64,000 nt of DNA from Coenobita brevimanus (taxonomy: Eukaryota; Arthropoda; Malacostraca; Decapoda; Coenobitidae): positions 12,704,428 to 12,768,427 of the forward strand of contig CM064670.1 in the NCBI GenBank assembly GCA_032717465.1, given 5' to 3'. The first letter of the stretch is position 1; every line of letters begins with the position of its first letter. Below are positions 11,541-23,062 of the stretch, piece after piece. The notes below the pieces were generated by a model. It did no database searches. It saw only the letters and a list, made by a program, of their open reading frames with translations, and was not told the origin of the DNA. The position numbers and the translations under genes were made by a program.

Positions 11541-12963
11541 TTACATTTTTTTTTTTTTTTTTTTTGTATCCACGGAAGAAGAAACCAAAAGCTAGAAGCC
11601 CGAGAATTGTTTCCTCCAAGAATAAAGATTATAGAGAGCCAAGTTCAAGATCCGTTCATTTCGAGATGCCTGGACACACTCCATTTGAAAGACTCGAGGT
11701 CATAGGCAGTAGGAAATACAGACAGAGGAAGACAGCTCAAAAGTTGGCATGATGCATACATGTAGGACTGGGACTAACGGTTAACTTTTGCATTAGAGAG
11801 TTAGACAGAAAAAGGATGAGAGTTTGCTGGTAGACGGGTGCTACGTGCCCGCCTTAATGGTAAAGGGATGCAAGGAGACAGTTCAGAGGAGCAGTGACCA
11901 TCGAAGCTGCGAGAGAAAAGAGAAAAAGATGCAACAGTGCTGGGAAGAGACAGAGATGGAAAGGAGCCAGTAAGAGGAGAGTTAATGAGACGAAAAGCCT
12001 TTCACTCCACCCAATATATTACCACTATGCCGTGAATCGAACTCGGGACTCTCAGGTGAGAGCCAGACAGCGATGCACTAGGCCATGACCAGGTAAAAGT
12101 GCTGTAAGTGCTTGGGACACATCAAAAGCATCTAGTTGCCCGAGTGCCAGGAAGTTATCTCAGCCTCGTCATGCCCACAGTGGGGGCGGAGGGACACAGG
12201 TTACAAGACTGTGACAATGTGAGATAACTTTTACCTGGTCGTGGCCTTATGGATTGCTGCCTGTCTCTCATCTGAGAGTCACGGGTTCGATTCGTGGCAT
12301 AGTGGTAATATCCTGATTGATTTCTTCTGTGTAAAGAACAGGTTTCTCTCTTCACTTTGACTCCACCTTGTTGAGAAGAGCTGTAAGTGGGAAGCCTCGT
12401 CACACATGAGAGCTGTGCACTACACAAGGGCAAATAAAACCGGTGTATAAAGTCAACAACTGTGCAGGGATAAAGAAGGCACGGAGTCGGCTAAGCACAC
12501 CTAATATCTTGGAAGCTGATTTTACGAGAGGTAATATGATCTTTCCAAGATAAATCCCGAGAGAATGAAACACCCCAAATGTTCAAAGATGATGCAGGAT
12601 TGAGTTGGGTGTTGTTAAAAAAAGAGGATATTCCTGTAGTAGATTTTAACGGGTTGAAAGATGGAAGAACTGATTTTTTTTTTTTTTTTTTTTTTGCCCC
12701 AGTCAGAGGTATAAGCCAAGCTGACATTAAGAGTGCCATACCCTCATACCTTGTTTGCTGAAGTAACTGCTGAGATGGACGCTGCGAGAAGCGGATGGAA
12801 AGGTGAAGGGTGGAGTCATCAGCGTATAAGCGAATAGTTTTAGATACACAGCTTAGATGATCATCGATGAATAGAAGGAAGAGTGTTGATGATAGGACAG
12901 AGCCCTGAGGAACACCAGTATTGATATATAAATAAATAGATTAAGACAGTAGATTGATTGATC
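11541..12963 (-). mobile_element. Jockey-like LINE, 5'-truncated copy C
   Basis: T-run at 11547-11565 (poly-A tail on the minus strand), then sequence matching the 3' part of the jockey-like copies at 36656-38772 and 44828-50525, for example 'gagatgcctggacacactcc' and 'ggacagagccctgaggaaca'. The copy stops near 12922. 'gattgacaagtag' (11528) and 'gattgacaaatag' (12964) may be the target duplication, with one mismatch and low-complexity surroundings. It is interrupted at 12012-12354 by a tRNA-like foldback element and carries frameshifts and a T-run at about 12675, so it is not functional. Confidence 0.8.
12012..12354. mobile_element. Foldback element made of two opposed tRNA-like units
   Basis: The left arm (about 12015-12100) is the reverse complement of the right arm (about 12228-12312), about 85 bp at high identity. 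Both contain a tRNA-like A box ('tggccttatgg') and B box ('ggttcgattcg' in the right arm). A roughly 125-bp spacer lies between. The element is flanked by CTTTCACTCCACC (11999-12011) and CTTTGACTCCACC (12355-12367), a 13-bp target duplication with one mismatch. It interrupts a position that is continuous in copies A and B of the host LINE, so the insertion is real. Confidence 0.75.
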
Positions 12964-13016
12964 GATTGACAAATAGAGAGAGAGAGAGAGAGAGAAATAA
13001 CCAACATGACCTACAG

Positions 13017-13200
13017 AAGCCCGGATAGCGACTTGTGGGACATCGTCACTGAGAAGCCTGACGGCGTGTCCTTGGTGGAAGACTTGAAGGCGCCCTCCTG
13101 GTTCCAAACACTGGTGGTTCCCGGCGACCTGCCCAGCGTCTTCAAGTATCGTTATATATTGGGCGAAGAGGAAAAGACCTGCGTCCTATCTGAGACCGAG
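13017..13200 (+). CDS. Exon 5: region leading into the VWD module
   Basis: 184 nt, phase 2 to 0. The acceptor is CCTACAG (weak pyrimidine tract, next to an AG-repeat microsatellite) and the donor GAG|GTATGA. Residues run from the split Arg through 'SPDSDLWDIVTEKPDG' to 'KTCVLSETE'. The end joins exon 6, where VWD homology starts ('VRTLDG'). One cysteine is visible. The donor is followed at once by TTCAG-bearing 22-bp tandem repeats. Confidence 0.8.
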
Positions 13201-13204
13201 GTAT

Positions 13205-13712
13205 GATGCTATTACTCCTTCAGGTATTCATTCTTGCTCCTTCATGCACTCCTTCTTACTCCTTGTCATTCTTACTCCTTCAGGTACTCATTTGTACTCC
13301 TTCAGGTAATCATTCTTCTTACTCCTTCTCGTTCATACTCCGTCAGGCACTCCTTCTTACCCCTTCAGGCACTCATTCTTACCCCTTCAGACACTCATTC
13401 TTACCCCTTCAGACACTCATTCTTACTCCTTCAGACACTCATTCTTACCCCTTCAGGCACTCATTCTTACTCCTTCAGGCACTCATTCTTACCCCTTCAG
13501 GCACTCATTCTTACCCCTTCAGGCACTCATTCTTACCCCTTCAGGCACTCATTCTTACCCCTTCAGGCACTCATTCTTACTCCTTCAGACACTCATTCTT
13601 ACCCCTTCAGGCACTCATTCTTAGTCCCTCAGGCACTCATTCTTACCCCTTCAGGCACTCATTCTTACCCCTTCAGGCACTCATTCTTACCCCTTCAGGC
13701 AGCGCTTATTTA
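13205..13712 (+). repeat. 22-bp TTCAG-bearing minisatellite after exon 5 donor
   Basis: Tandem units of 22 bp with core 'cattcttaccccttcagg' and a CACT step. Early units carry TTCAGGTA, later ones TTCAGGCA. Each unit is a pyrimidine tract plus CAG. The long Leu/Pro/Ser/Thr reading frames across this array are artefacts of a stop-free repeat. Confidence 0.95.
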
Positions 13713-13714
13713 GT

Positions 13715-13962
13715 CCTCTCTATCACATTCACAGTCTATCACATTCACAGTCTATCACATTCACGGTCTATCACATTCACGGTCTATCACATTCACAGTC
13801 TATCACATTCACGATCTATCACATTCACGGTCTATCACATTCACGGTCTATCACATTCACAGTCTATCACATTCACGGTCTATCACATTCACAGTCTATC
13901 ACATTCACGATCTATCCCATTCACAGTCTATCACATTCACGGTCTGCGATACTCACTGTCTT
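13715..13962 (+). repeat. 16-bp 'acattcacagtctatc' minisatellite
   Basis: About 15 units of 16 bp with variants CAGTC, CGGTC and CGATC, directly after the 22-bp array. Confidence 0.95.
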
Positions 13963-14680
13963 AATTACGAGGAGGAAAAATTATCGTTGGTTGTAACTTT
14001 CTGTAGGAAGGACACGGAAAGAAGCACTCAGAATGATCCCGTCTCTCGTTCTTCCTGGTAAAAGAAATCAAAGCTAAGGCAGCATATCGGTCGTAAATTT
14101 GTGTGAGTATCCTTCCTATGATCCACTACAGCCATTCTTACATTCAGCCCACTTTTTGTCCGTTCTATACCCTGTTTACCTTAACTTGGCCCAAATTTTC
14201 TCTCTATGCTGCACGCTGTTCTTTCTCGCTTTTTCTCTACCGGTTTCAGCTGCAGGATTTGATGGGCGGTGGATAGTCTTCTTTGCTGCCATCCCTGTCT
14301 TACTCTGATAATTTAGTCACGCTCTTATAAGAGCTGCCTAGCATGAGCCAACCAGCCTACTACAACTACCTTTTCTTTACATGTTCTTTTTATATCAAGT
14401 AGCTAAACAGAAAAAGACAGTACTACGGCCCTGAACCCTTTCCTTATCCCTTCTTCATGACTCGCCTGAATCTAGTGTTAATCTGTTGTTGCAACTCATC
14501 ATTCAAGATGGAGAGATGGCAGTATTAGGTTAAGACAGAGAGAGAAAAAAAAAGGTAATAACATGCTACCATATTCAAAGCTGCATCTCCTCACGGTTTT
14601 CAAGTGCAGTTATGTCTGCAGATAAAAATTCAGCATCTTCGTCATCATTCAGAATCCAGTCGAGTACTTCTTCATACATA
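13963..14680. other. Intron 5 sequence, no gene recognised
   Basis: Mostly unique sequence. A short frame at 14099-14308 has a hydrophobic composition but no splice support, no phase fit and no recognisable domain. Confidence 0.5.
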
Positions 14681-14684
14681 CACA

Positions 14685-15135
14685 GTGTCCCTTAAATAGC
14701 GCTCTACTAGAAAGATGCGAGAGTATCTATGTGTTTGTGTTGTCGGGACGGCTCTGACAGACTCACGCCGCAGTATCTTATGTGTTGTGGGGACGGCTCT
14801 GACAGACTCACGCCGCAGTATCTTATGTGTTGTGGGGATGGCTCTGACAGACTCACGCCGCAGTATCTTATGTGTTGTGGGGACGGCTCTGACAGACTCA
14901 CGCCGCAGTATCTTATGTGTTGTGGGGACGGCTCTGACAGACTCACGCCGCAGTATCTTATGTGTTGTGGGGATGGCTCTGTCGGCTAGTGTGGACGTGG
15001 TTGTGGCAGTGGGAGTTGCAAAAGTAGTGACGCAGGGTAAATACTGATAACACCTGACTGAGCCGTCCCCACAATACACGAGATATCGCCCGGTGGAGTG
15101 GAAATGGAGCGTTATATATGGGCCACCCTGTATTA
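14685..15135. mobile_element. Foldback/MITE-like element carrying a 45-bp minisatellite
   Basis: The left end ('cagtgtcccttaaatagcgc', about 14682) and the reverse complement of the right end ('cagggtggcccatatataac', from about 15130) are similar, as is the next about 60 bp up to 'gggacggct'. The ends resemble mariner-type terminal repeats (CAGGGTG.CCC). The inside holds the 45-bp array. A relative of the inner motif ('tgcggggacggct') occurs at about 60035. No transposase is present. Confidence 0.5.
14717..14982 (+). repeat. 45-bp minisatellite, about 5-6 units
   Basis: Exact or nearly exact units of 45 bp beginning 'gctctgacagactcacgccg' and ending 'gtgttgtggggacg'. Starts at 14751, 14796, 14841 and so on. 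As 45 is a multiple of 3 the repeat stays open in several frames on both strands, giving repetitive pseudo-proteins. Confidence 0.95.
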
Positions 15136-15212
15136 TCATCATGAATCCGATAACGTATTTTAGAGATTCATTCTGCAATCTTCAGATGATTTCATGCAGA
15201 TTTGGATCTCTA

Positions 15213-15447
15213 CTGTATCTCCCCTAAGCTGAATAAAATCTCCACTAAGCTGAATAAAATCTCCCTTAAGCTGAATAAAATCTCCCCTAAGCTGTATAAA
15301 ATCTCCCCTAAGCTGAATAAAATTTCCCCTAAGGTGAATAAAATCTCCCCTCAGCTGAATAAAGTCTCCCCTCAGCTGAATAAAATCTCCCCTCAGCTGA
15401 ATAAAATCTCCCCTCAGCTGAATAAAATTTCCCCTAAGCTGAATGAA
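15213..15447 (+). repeat. 21-bp 'ctgaataaaatctcccct' minisatellite
   Basis: About 11-12 units of 21 bp differing by single bases (AAG or CAG before CTGAAT). Open in one frame as a Leu-Asn-Lys-Ile-Ser-Pro repeat, but with no exon signals. Confidence 0.95.
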
Positions 15448-15594
15448 ACGCGATTGGATATAGCAAAAATATAATTCAAGATGTATCGTCTGATTCAGAG
15501 GGTTAAGTCAATTACTCTGGATAATGCCAGACAGGATTGGTAAGCTGAGAGTGAGTCATAGGAGCTGAGAGGTTGATAGCCTTTGTCTGTCTGT

Positions 15595-15870
15595 CTGTTA
15601 TCTATATCAATACCCAGACGCACTAATCCCGTAAAGGGTGGCCACAAACAAATCGCCTCCCTGTCGCCCTGTCCCATGCCGTTTTGATATCTTCCCCCCA
15701 ACTTACATATTCCCCTCTCTCATATACCTCTCCACTCCATCCTTCCATCTCATCCTCGGTCTCCCCCTTTCTCATCCCTCCTCCACCTCACTCACATACA
15801 CACCCCTTGTTAGTCTCTCACTCTCCATCCTTTCTACAAGGTCAGTCAAATTACCACTTCATCTTGGGCA
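15595..15870 (-). mobile_element. RTE-like LINE 3' fragment
   Basis: 'ggccacaaacaaatcgcctc', 'catctcatcctcggtctccc' and 'cacctcactcacatacacac' match the fragment at 29910-30255, in which the minus strand encodes the C-terminal end of a LINE ORF2. Stops and indels show it is dead. Downstream to 16440 I see nothing further. Confidence 0.55.
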
Positions 15871-16449
15871 ACAATTACCCCCGTCATCAACAAGAGTCAG
15901 ATCCTCTACATTAACACATTCCTATCATCTTCCTCACATACAGACAACCAAAAATGCATCGACCATCTTACCGCGCGTATCATTCTGAAACACCGACGAA
16001 GCATTGTGATCTATGGGGCATCCTGTAATTATAAGAGCAAATATTGTCCTTGGTGATTATTATGACTCGAAATCGCATAGATCGTCACATACTGGATGGC
16101 ATATATTTTTTTAAGCAATATGTTAACAGATTCAAGTGCGTCTGCAAAACTCGCTCATTTTCACAGCCATCGATCCCAAAGTGTGCGATACATTTTTTGG
16201 TTCACGGTACCTCAAGTTTAGTCAGTTCTGCCACATGCATTAGAGAAATAAAGAGAACACTGGACCTGCAGATGTAAAAGAATAATGCTTCTCTGTAAGA
16301 AATTGGACCTTTGGCAATGTAAGTCCATAAATTCAGTAAATCCATAACCTAAACATCAAATGTGGCAGATTTTGGGTCACTGGTGTTGGGGATTATAGTA
16401 ATTTTAATAGCCTTTATGATTAATTTGTTCCATATGGCCAGTTAGGTAT

Positions 16450-16985
16450 AATACTCATCACCACAGACACAACTATTATCATCATTATCATCCAAGCCTT
16501 ATTACCACAATTCCGGATTAACATCCAGGCATCACCATCATCATCCAACATCTCTTCCCATCAATATCATCATCATCATCATCATCATCATATCGTCCAA
16601 ACCCTATTCCAACTACTGCAGACCAATACGAGTATCAAGGCATCATCATCATCATCATCATCACTATCATCATCCAAACTTTGTTCCCACCCATACGGAT
16701 CATCATCATATCATAATCCAGACCTTATTCCCACCAATACGGATCATCATCACCATCATCATCATCATCATCATTATCCAAGCCCTATTCCTACCATTTT
16801 AAGTTTGCATCATTATCATCATTATCCAGTCCCTGTTACTACCATTATGAATTACCATCATCGTCATCATCATTATCATCCAAACCTTGACACCAGCACG
16901 GGTAAACATCATCACAATCATCATCATTATCCAAGCCTATTCCTACCATTGTAAGTAAACATCATTATCGTCATCCTCTTCCCAC
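16450..16985. repeat. (ATC)n with about 60-bp higher-order units
   Basis: ATC runs alternate with 'ccaagccctattcctaccat' or 'ccaaaccctattcc' blocks, giving a degenerate roughly 60-bp tandem repeat just before the exon 6 acceptor. Confidence 0.9.
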
Positions 16986-17020
16986 CATCAGGGGTTAATA
17001 TCGAGTTCTCTCTCCCACAG

Positions 17021-17224
17021 GTTCGAACCCTGGACGGTCGAGTGTATAGCTTCGAACCCATAAGCTGCTGGGCCGCTGCTGTGTTTCGATACAGCCCCGA
17101 AGAGGGATCCGAACCCCAATTCTCCGATATCAGTGTCCAGGTTCGCTTCGTCGACGACTGGGAGGTGCGGCTGTTGTACCCCTGGCTGGGCTTCTATATC
17201 GAACTCACCAGGGACAATGTCATG
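17021..17224 (+). CDS. Exon 6: N-terminal part of VWD domain
   Basis: 204 nt (68 codons), phase 0 to 0; strong acceptor TCTCTCCCACAG and donor ATG|GTGAGT. It encodes 'VRTLDGRVYSFEPISCWA', matching the start of VWD modules (T-x-D-G-x-x-Y-x-F, then a conserved Cys). 'ISVQVRFVDDWEVRL' follows as probable beta strands, ending 'FYIELTRDNVM'. VWD modules in this family occur at the C-terminal end and carry disulphide bonds. The intron that follows (17225-30796) contains the complete gypsy insertion. Confidence 0.85.
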
Positions 17225-17403
17225 GTGAGTTGCTGCACGAGGATAGGATGATGACTCTCTCTCTCTCTCTCTCTCTCTCATACAGACATAAATACCTCTG
17301 CTGATACTGTAATTCGCTGGTGGCACGGTACACATTTAGCTGGATCTTGTAATGGCAGGGTTAACTTTAATAAACTGCCGAGTGGTCATTCGAGTTGTAT
17401 GTA

Positions 17404-17407
17404 CCAG
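17404..17407. repeat. Target site duplication CCAG (left)
   Basis: Matches CCAG at 29519-29522 directly outside the right LTR. Confidence 0.75.
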
Positions 17408-17967
17408 TGTGGTATATTGACCATACAATATGTAAATCTTGAGATTTGGTTCTAGTTATCTTGTAGTCGAAGGCAGGATAAGTTAAGGATGGATACAGGG
17501 AATTGATCGTAGTTTATTATCTTCAAGGAAAAGTTTTAAGTCGAGCAGTGTATGTATTACACAGGAACGTAATTTACTAGCTAAGTCTCGTCGGACTCTC
17601 TCTTCTCTCTTCCTCTCTCCACAACCTTTCGATTCTATGGCTAGCCCCTTTCTGACTCTCTAACTCTTCCATCCTTTCCTAGGAGGGCTAGTGTCACGTG
17701 TGCAAGACACATGTGAATGTTCGAGAAACCCGTGTGTCTGTGTGTATGTAGCGTTTCCGGTGACATAGTGTACGCCTGGCATTGCTTACAGAAATGCAGA
17801 CACATTTCCTTTCCCACTGAAATCGCAAACACATTTCCTTTGGTCGACTCTCGCTAACACATTTCCTATTCCCACACCTTGGCTGATGTTCCTATATATT
17901 ACACTGTCTATCTATCTATCTATCTATCATGCTATGAGTTGTATTATTATAATATGGAGTCCAGACA
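17408..17967 (-). mobile_element. 3' LTR of gypsy element
   Basis: 560 bp, starting TGTCTGGACTCC in element orientation and ending ACCACA. It contains a TATC microsatellite (about 17907-17930) and carries a roughly 12-bp insertion (about 17440) absent from the other LTR. Confidence 0.9.
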
Positions 17968-18376
17968 TCGCTCAGTCACGCCACCTAGCGATCCTCCGAC
18001 AGCATTCATCATTGACGTGCTCTAATCTATTAATAAATAATACTGATTATAATACTAAATAGACATAATATTCATGATAGTATTGTACTGACCTAATAAT
18101 ATTCTAGAAACATATTAGATTGTAAACATACTGTATACATAATGGAGCAAATGCATTACAGTTAAACTGAGTATGGAATATTGTGTAACATATTGTAAAA
18201 TGTGTATGTATAATAGGCACATATATGCAAAAAAAATAATTCAAAGTTAAGATTATAGTAAGAGTTACTAATAAATTTGTATTTTATATTGATATACTGA
18301 TAATATTAATTCAATTGTTGTTACCCCCCTTTTTTTTAAATAATAAAATTAACAATATTTACAAAATAATTACACT

Positions 18377-20082
18377 TCATTCAGGGGGTCTGACTTTAAT
18401 GTTTATTCTTCCTCCAGTAAATACTGACTCCAAGTTTGCAGTTCTTGCATGCATTCTGTGCATTGCGAACAGCACTACTGCAAATACAATACAGAAGATT
18501 ATAAAGTCAGTAGGTGCTGGGCTATACACATAGTATGGGTTGAACATACTCAAACTCAAATCTTCCCAGGGCTTCATTGTTTCATTGATTAGTTGCATAA
18601 TTTCAAACTTAGGTGAAGTCAGCTTAATACTTGTGCTCATGTTTAAGTCCATATTAGGCAGAGGGTCGAGAATGGCGTAGTGATTGATGCTGGATAAAAT
18701 GGACATGGATGGTGTAAGTACCACACAGTAGTCTGGTGCTATGTATAATCCTGATGCTGAAGTATAAGATGGTGGTATATCTGGACAGATTATGTAAACT
18801 GATGTGTTATGAGTGAAATAAAAAAACTATGAGTGTCCGATGCGCTGATGGTGTATAAGCTATCTGGAGCAATAGTGACGTTGCAGTGATGATGAATGTC
18901 GTGATTTCTTATGATAGCCATTTCACAAGGGACTGTTCCAGTAGGCTGAAACGTGAAGATATACGCAGGACAAAGGTGAACAGCATGTAAGGATGTACGG
19001 CACTTTTGTTTCATTGTTGATTCACTGGCGAAAGTGACAGTGTTCCGTCTCTTGGAGACCATGATGAGTTCGGTGTCTGTGTCGATGTTGATGATGACCA
19101 AGGTGTCATTATTCTTAGAAGGGAAGGAATATATTTGATACACAGTGAACAGGCCGTCAGTTATAAATGGTACATGAACTACTAGTGATGTTGGTGTCAG
19201 TGTTGCTTCTAAATATGGATAATATAACATGAAATCTCTGCCACGGAACAGAGGCTTCAAACCATGTTTATATATGCCTTGATTAAATATCTGACGTAGT
19301 TCATGAACTGGAAGTAGGTCAATTGTAATCCTACCATTACCAGAATTTGCAATTCCTTGCATAAGTGCCCTGTAACGAACTCTAGAGTTATCAAGCTGGA
19401 GTATAATTGTATCAATATGTTCCATGATGATGGAGAAGTGTTGGAAAAGTGTTATGTTCCCTTCTATGGCATTTATTTTGTCTACACTCTGGTGAGTTTT
19501 ACTTTCTGCATTTTTTAGATTTTTCATGATTGTCTTCATTGCTGAATTTTGTCTGGTGACGAGCTTGTTTTGGTATGTTAGTACTTGAGCTATTTTATTA
19601 AATTTGTTGTTTATTTCTTGAAGGTCTTCCTCTGTAGCCAACCCAAAGATGTTCCCAAGAATTGCACCACCAAGGTCAAACAAACCACGCCTTTGGCGAG
19701 TATGTGTGATGTTCGTTTCACTCAATATCTCTGTTACATGAGACGGGAGATCTTGGACCATGATGAGCATAATTGACTTAGTCTGTTCTATCTTCCATTT
19801 CGCCAACTTTATTATTTCAGTCACTTCCTTTGTGATATGTGTTTGTGAAACATAGCCTTCTATCATGAAGTCCATGGTTCTCATGGGTTTGGCAATATTC
19901 TCTAAGTAAGTAGGTAATTCGTATAAATAGTCCAAACTGATTTCGGTACTCATGACATCTTTCACAATTGACGTCGTGGCCGTTGGAGCTATGAGGCATC
20001 CTTGCCGTACTATATGTTGAGGGTCTAAGTGAGCATATCCTCTTGCTATGTAGAGGAGAATCCATGGTATAGGTCCCTTCAT
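18377..20082 (-). pseudogene. env: Endogenous retrovirus-like env (F-type), frameshifted
   Basis: A 430-codon frame (20082 down to 18790) begins with a hydrophobic signal-like segment. It has a furin-type site RQRR at residues 129-132 followed by a Gly-rich hydrophobic fusion-peptide-like stretch, then heptad-like helices. The C-terminal part continues in another frame (18724 down to 18377, its open part extending a little upstream) and contains a transmembrane segment ('FIIFCIVFAVVLFA'). The switch lies near an A/T homopolymer at about 18820, so env is broken by a small indel. The layout matches envelope fusion proteins of gypsy/errantiviruses and baculovirus F-like proteins. It lies downstream of integrase, as expected. 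Confidence 0.8.
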
Positions 20083-20415
20083 CGTTACCTACCGAAAATA
20101 AAATCTATTAATTTCATAATCCAGTCATGCTGTGGTTGATGATAGTGATGATTTGCATTACGGTTGACTCATGGAGAACAATAATTTGCTTGTTGTTTCA
20201 CTCATAGAAGGAGTTTAAATCGATATCTAGATCGTGTAAATATTGTACCATAGCATTTTTTGGAACAGTTGCACCTATGTTTGTTTGTTTGGTATGCGAC
20301 CTTAATTTATTTTTGTAAGTGTTGTTGTCTTCTTGATTGGTTTCATGAGTAATTTTCGTTTTTTCGGTGGTGTCTGAAGTTGTATAATTGCTGGCTAATT
20401 CCCTTGATACCCTTT

Positions 20416-22858
20416 TTAAATGGTCAACATGAATTTGTTTTTCTTCGCCACTTGACAGTGACTAATTACAACTTTGTTTCTTGTCTTATTGATTACTTTG
20501 TATGGGCCCTCAAATTTCGGGAATAATTTTTTGTCTCTCGTATGAATGATACCATAGACGATGTCTCCTAAGGTGATAGGCGATTCTTTTGCCTTTTTAT
20601 TAAATGTCTCCGTCATTTCTTCCATGGACATCGATAATTGTTTTTTCACTCTTATTTATGTCCTGGAATTCACGTAAACAAAGTTTGGGGTAATCGTCGT
20701 AGTTGTTTATGGGCAACTAGAATTTCATATGGTAATTTTTTATCTGTCCCTTATATAATGAAATGTGGTGTGTCTCCTACAGACTTATTTATAGACCCAT
20801 TAATTGATGCTTCTACTCTGGGAATCCAATCATCCCAGCTTGCATAATTTTCATTGAGAATGTGTCGTAGTACATCTAATATTTTTTTGTTTTGTCCCTT
20901 TACTAACCCATTGGATGCTAGGTGATAGGCTAAAACGTTAACCTTTTTGATATTGTATTGTTTACATATTTCTTGTAAGATATCAGAATTAAATTCACCT
21001 CCATTATCGCTTATTAGTACCTTTGGGGTAGTGAAGCGACATATAACATCTTCTCTTATTTCCTTTGCTACTGTTTCTGCTGTTTTATCCTTAATTGGAG
21101 CTAAAATTACATAACGAAAGAAATGATCCGTTGCTACGAATAGGTATTGGTTGTTATTGTATGATAATGGCGTCTTGAGTAAATCAACCGCGACAGTGTC
21201 CCAAGGTTGATGTGGTACAGGGTAATTACCTATAGGTGCAGGTGCGATTGGGTACCCTTTGTGTTTTGCACATGATTCGCGTCTGTTTATATGATTGTTT
21301 ATATCTTTTCGTATTGATGGCCAGTAATATAACAGCTGGGCTTGTTTAAATGTCCTGTCTTTTCCCGGATGTCCTGTATGTGGGCTATCGTGTATCGTTC
21401 GTAATACTTGACGTATAATGTCATTTGGGACCAATAACTGTTTATTATTTCTTCGGCTTTTCAGTTGTCCTGGGTTGATCTTGTATAAGGCATTATTGAT
21501 TATTGTGAATTGTTCTAGTGGTACATGTAGCTTGGGCAATTCTATGTCATCTCCACTTTCTGACTTGTATATAACTTTAGACCATATTGGATGAAGTCTC
21601 GGCGCTTTCGTAATTTCATCATGGTTTGGGATGTTTCCTTCGAGATTTAATGCCGCGACAGGAAGTGTATTCGGGTTCCTAGATAGAGCATCAGCTACTA
21701 GATTCATTTTGCCTTTTATATAATGAATGTGTACATTGTAGTTTTCGACCGTACATTTCCATCTTGCACTCCTCCCGGAGAGGAGTCTTTCTTTAAACAT
21801 ACCCACTAGAGGTTTATGGTCAGTGAATAAGTGAATTTCGTAACCATATATCAAATATCGGAACTTTTGTAATGCAAAGGCTACTGCAAGTGCCTCTAAG
21901 TCTGTAGTGCAATAATTTTTTTCTGCACCTTTTATTTGTCTGCTGGCAAATGCAATTGGTTGATTCTTTCCTCTCTTATCTTCTTGCATTAATACTGCCC
22001 CTAATCCTTTAACAGATGCGTCTGTGGAATTATAAATGGTTTTGTGAAATCAGGGTAGGCTAAGCATGGGGCATTTGTGAGTTTATCCTTTAATTCATGA
22101 AATGCTTGTTTTTGTTCCTCTTCCCATTGGAATATAGCATCTTTTTTTAGTAGTTTGAGTAGAGGAAAAGCTGTATGAGAGAATTGTTGTATAAAGGCCC
22201 TATAATATCATGCCAGACCTAAAAAATGTCTAACTTCGTCTATAGTAGTTGGTTCAGGGAAGTCTTTCACTACTTGTATTTTATCATCGGATGTGTGTAT
22301 GCCTTTTGCATTCAGTTTGTGGCCTAAAAATTTTATTTCCTAAAAGCAAAATTTGCATTTAGACAGCTTAATTTTTAAACCAGCATCACCAAGCTTTTGC
22401 AGGAGTTGGTCTAATTTCTGGAGTTGTTCATTTATGTCGTTCATTGCGATAATTATATCATCAAGATAAACGAATATTCCTTGTCCTAGAATTCCGAACA
22501 ATACGTAATTCATCAAACGTTGAAAAGTGCCTGGTGCTGTCTTTAATCCCATTGGGATTCTTTTGTATTGATAATGACTTGTAATTGTGGAAAAGGCAGT
22601 GTATTTACGTGAGTCCTCATCTAATGGTATCTGGTAATATCAATTAAGCAAATCTATTGTGGAAAATACATTATTTTGTGGTCCAATAATTTGCAGGACG
22701 TCACTTAGCAATGGCATGGAAAACCAGTCTGGTATTGTGTGATTGTTTAGTTTACGGTAATCTACTACCGCACACATTTCTCTATTTCGTTTGGGCACGA
22801 AAAATAATGGGGCATTCCACTGGGAGACTGATGGCTCAGTAATGCCAATTTTTAGCAC
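20416..22858 (-). pseudogene. pol: Gypsy pol, 3' part: RT, RNase H and integrase, broken
   Basis: Reverse transcriptase motifs run 'NAPLFFVPKR', 'FSTIDLLN' and 'VYLDDIII' (active-site YLDD near 22460), with a stop at about 22640 and frame changes. RNase H/integrase follows in the 412-codon frame 21989-20751: 'TDLEALAV', 'FTDHKPL', then an integrase zinc region and 'ISDNGGEFNSD'. Two key integrase residues look mutated: the first Cys of the zinc CxxC reads Arg ('RRESC'), and the catalytic Glu in the NG-x-V-E-R context reads Lys ('NGLVKGQN'). A C-terminal 'GPYKV' integrase tail lies at 20649-20416. The element cannot be autonomous. Confidence 0.85.
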
Positions 22859-23062
22859 TATGGGGTAGTACTACTACTCTGCGGCCAGGTTGTGTTAGGA
22901 AGAATACTGCCACCGTATTCCCTGCGTGTCGTAAAAGGCGACTAAAAGGGGCGGGGTGAGGGGACTAGGGACCCCCTCCTCTGTTTTTTAGTTCCTAAAA
23001 AGAGACAGGCCAGAGAAAGGGATGGGGGATGGAGTTATCCCCGTACCCTAAAGATTGGGTCT

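Noticed and set aside
12228..12312. A functional tRNA gene
   Set aside because: It has box-like sequences but no convincing acceptor stem or standard anticodon loop, and it is one arm of an inverted-repeat element inside a LINE.
13203..13964. 253-residue Leu/Pro/Ser/Thr/His repeat protein
   Set aside because: It is a stop-free reading of the 22-bp and 16-bp minisatellites inside an intron.
14099..14308. Small hydrophobic protein
   Set aside because: Short intronic frame without splice sites fitting the gene's phase or a recognisable domain.
14672..15178. Minus-strand 168-residue protein with a 15-residue repeat
   Set aside because: The repeat is the 45-bp minisatellite, open in several frames on both strands; no splice or start context.
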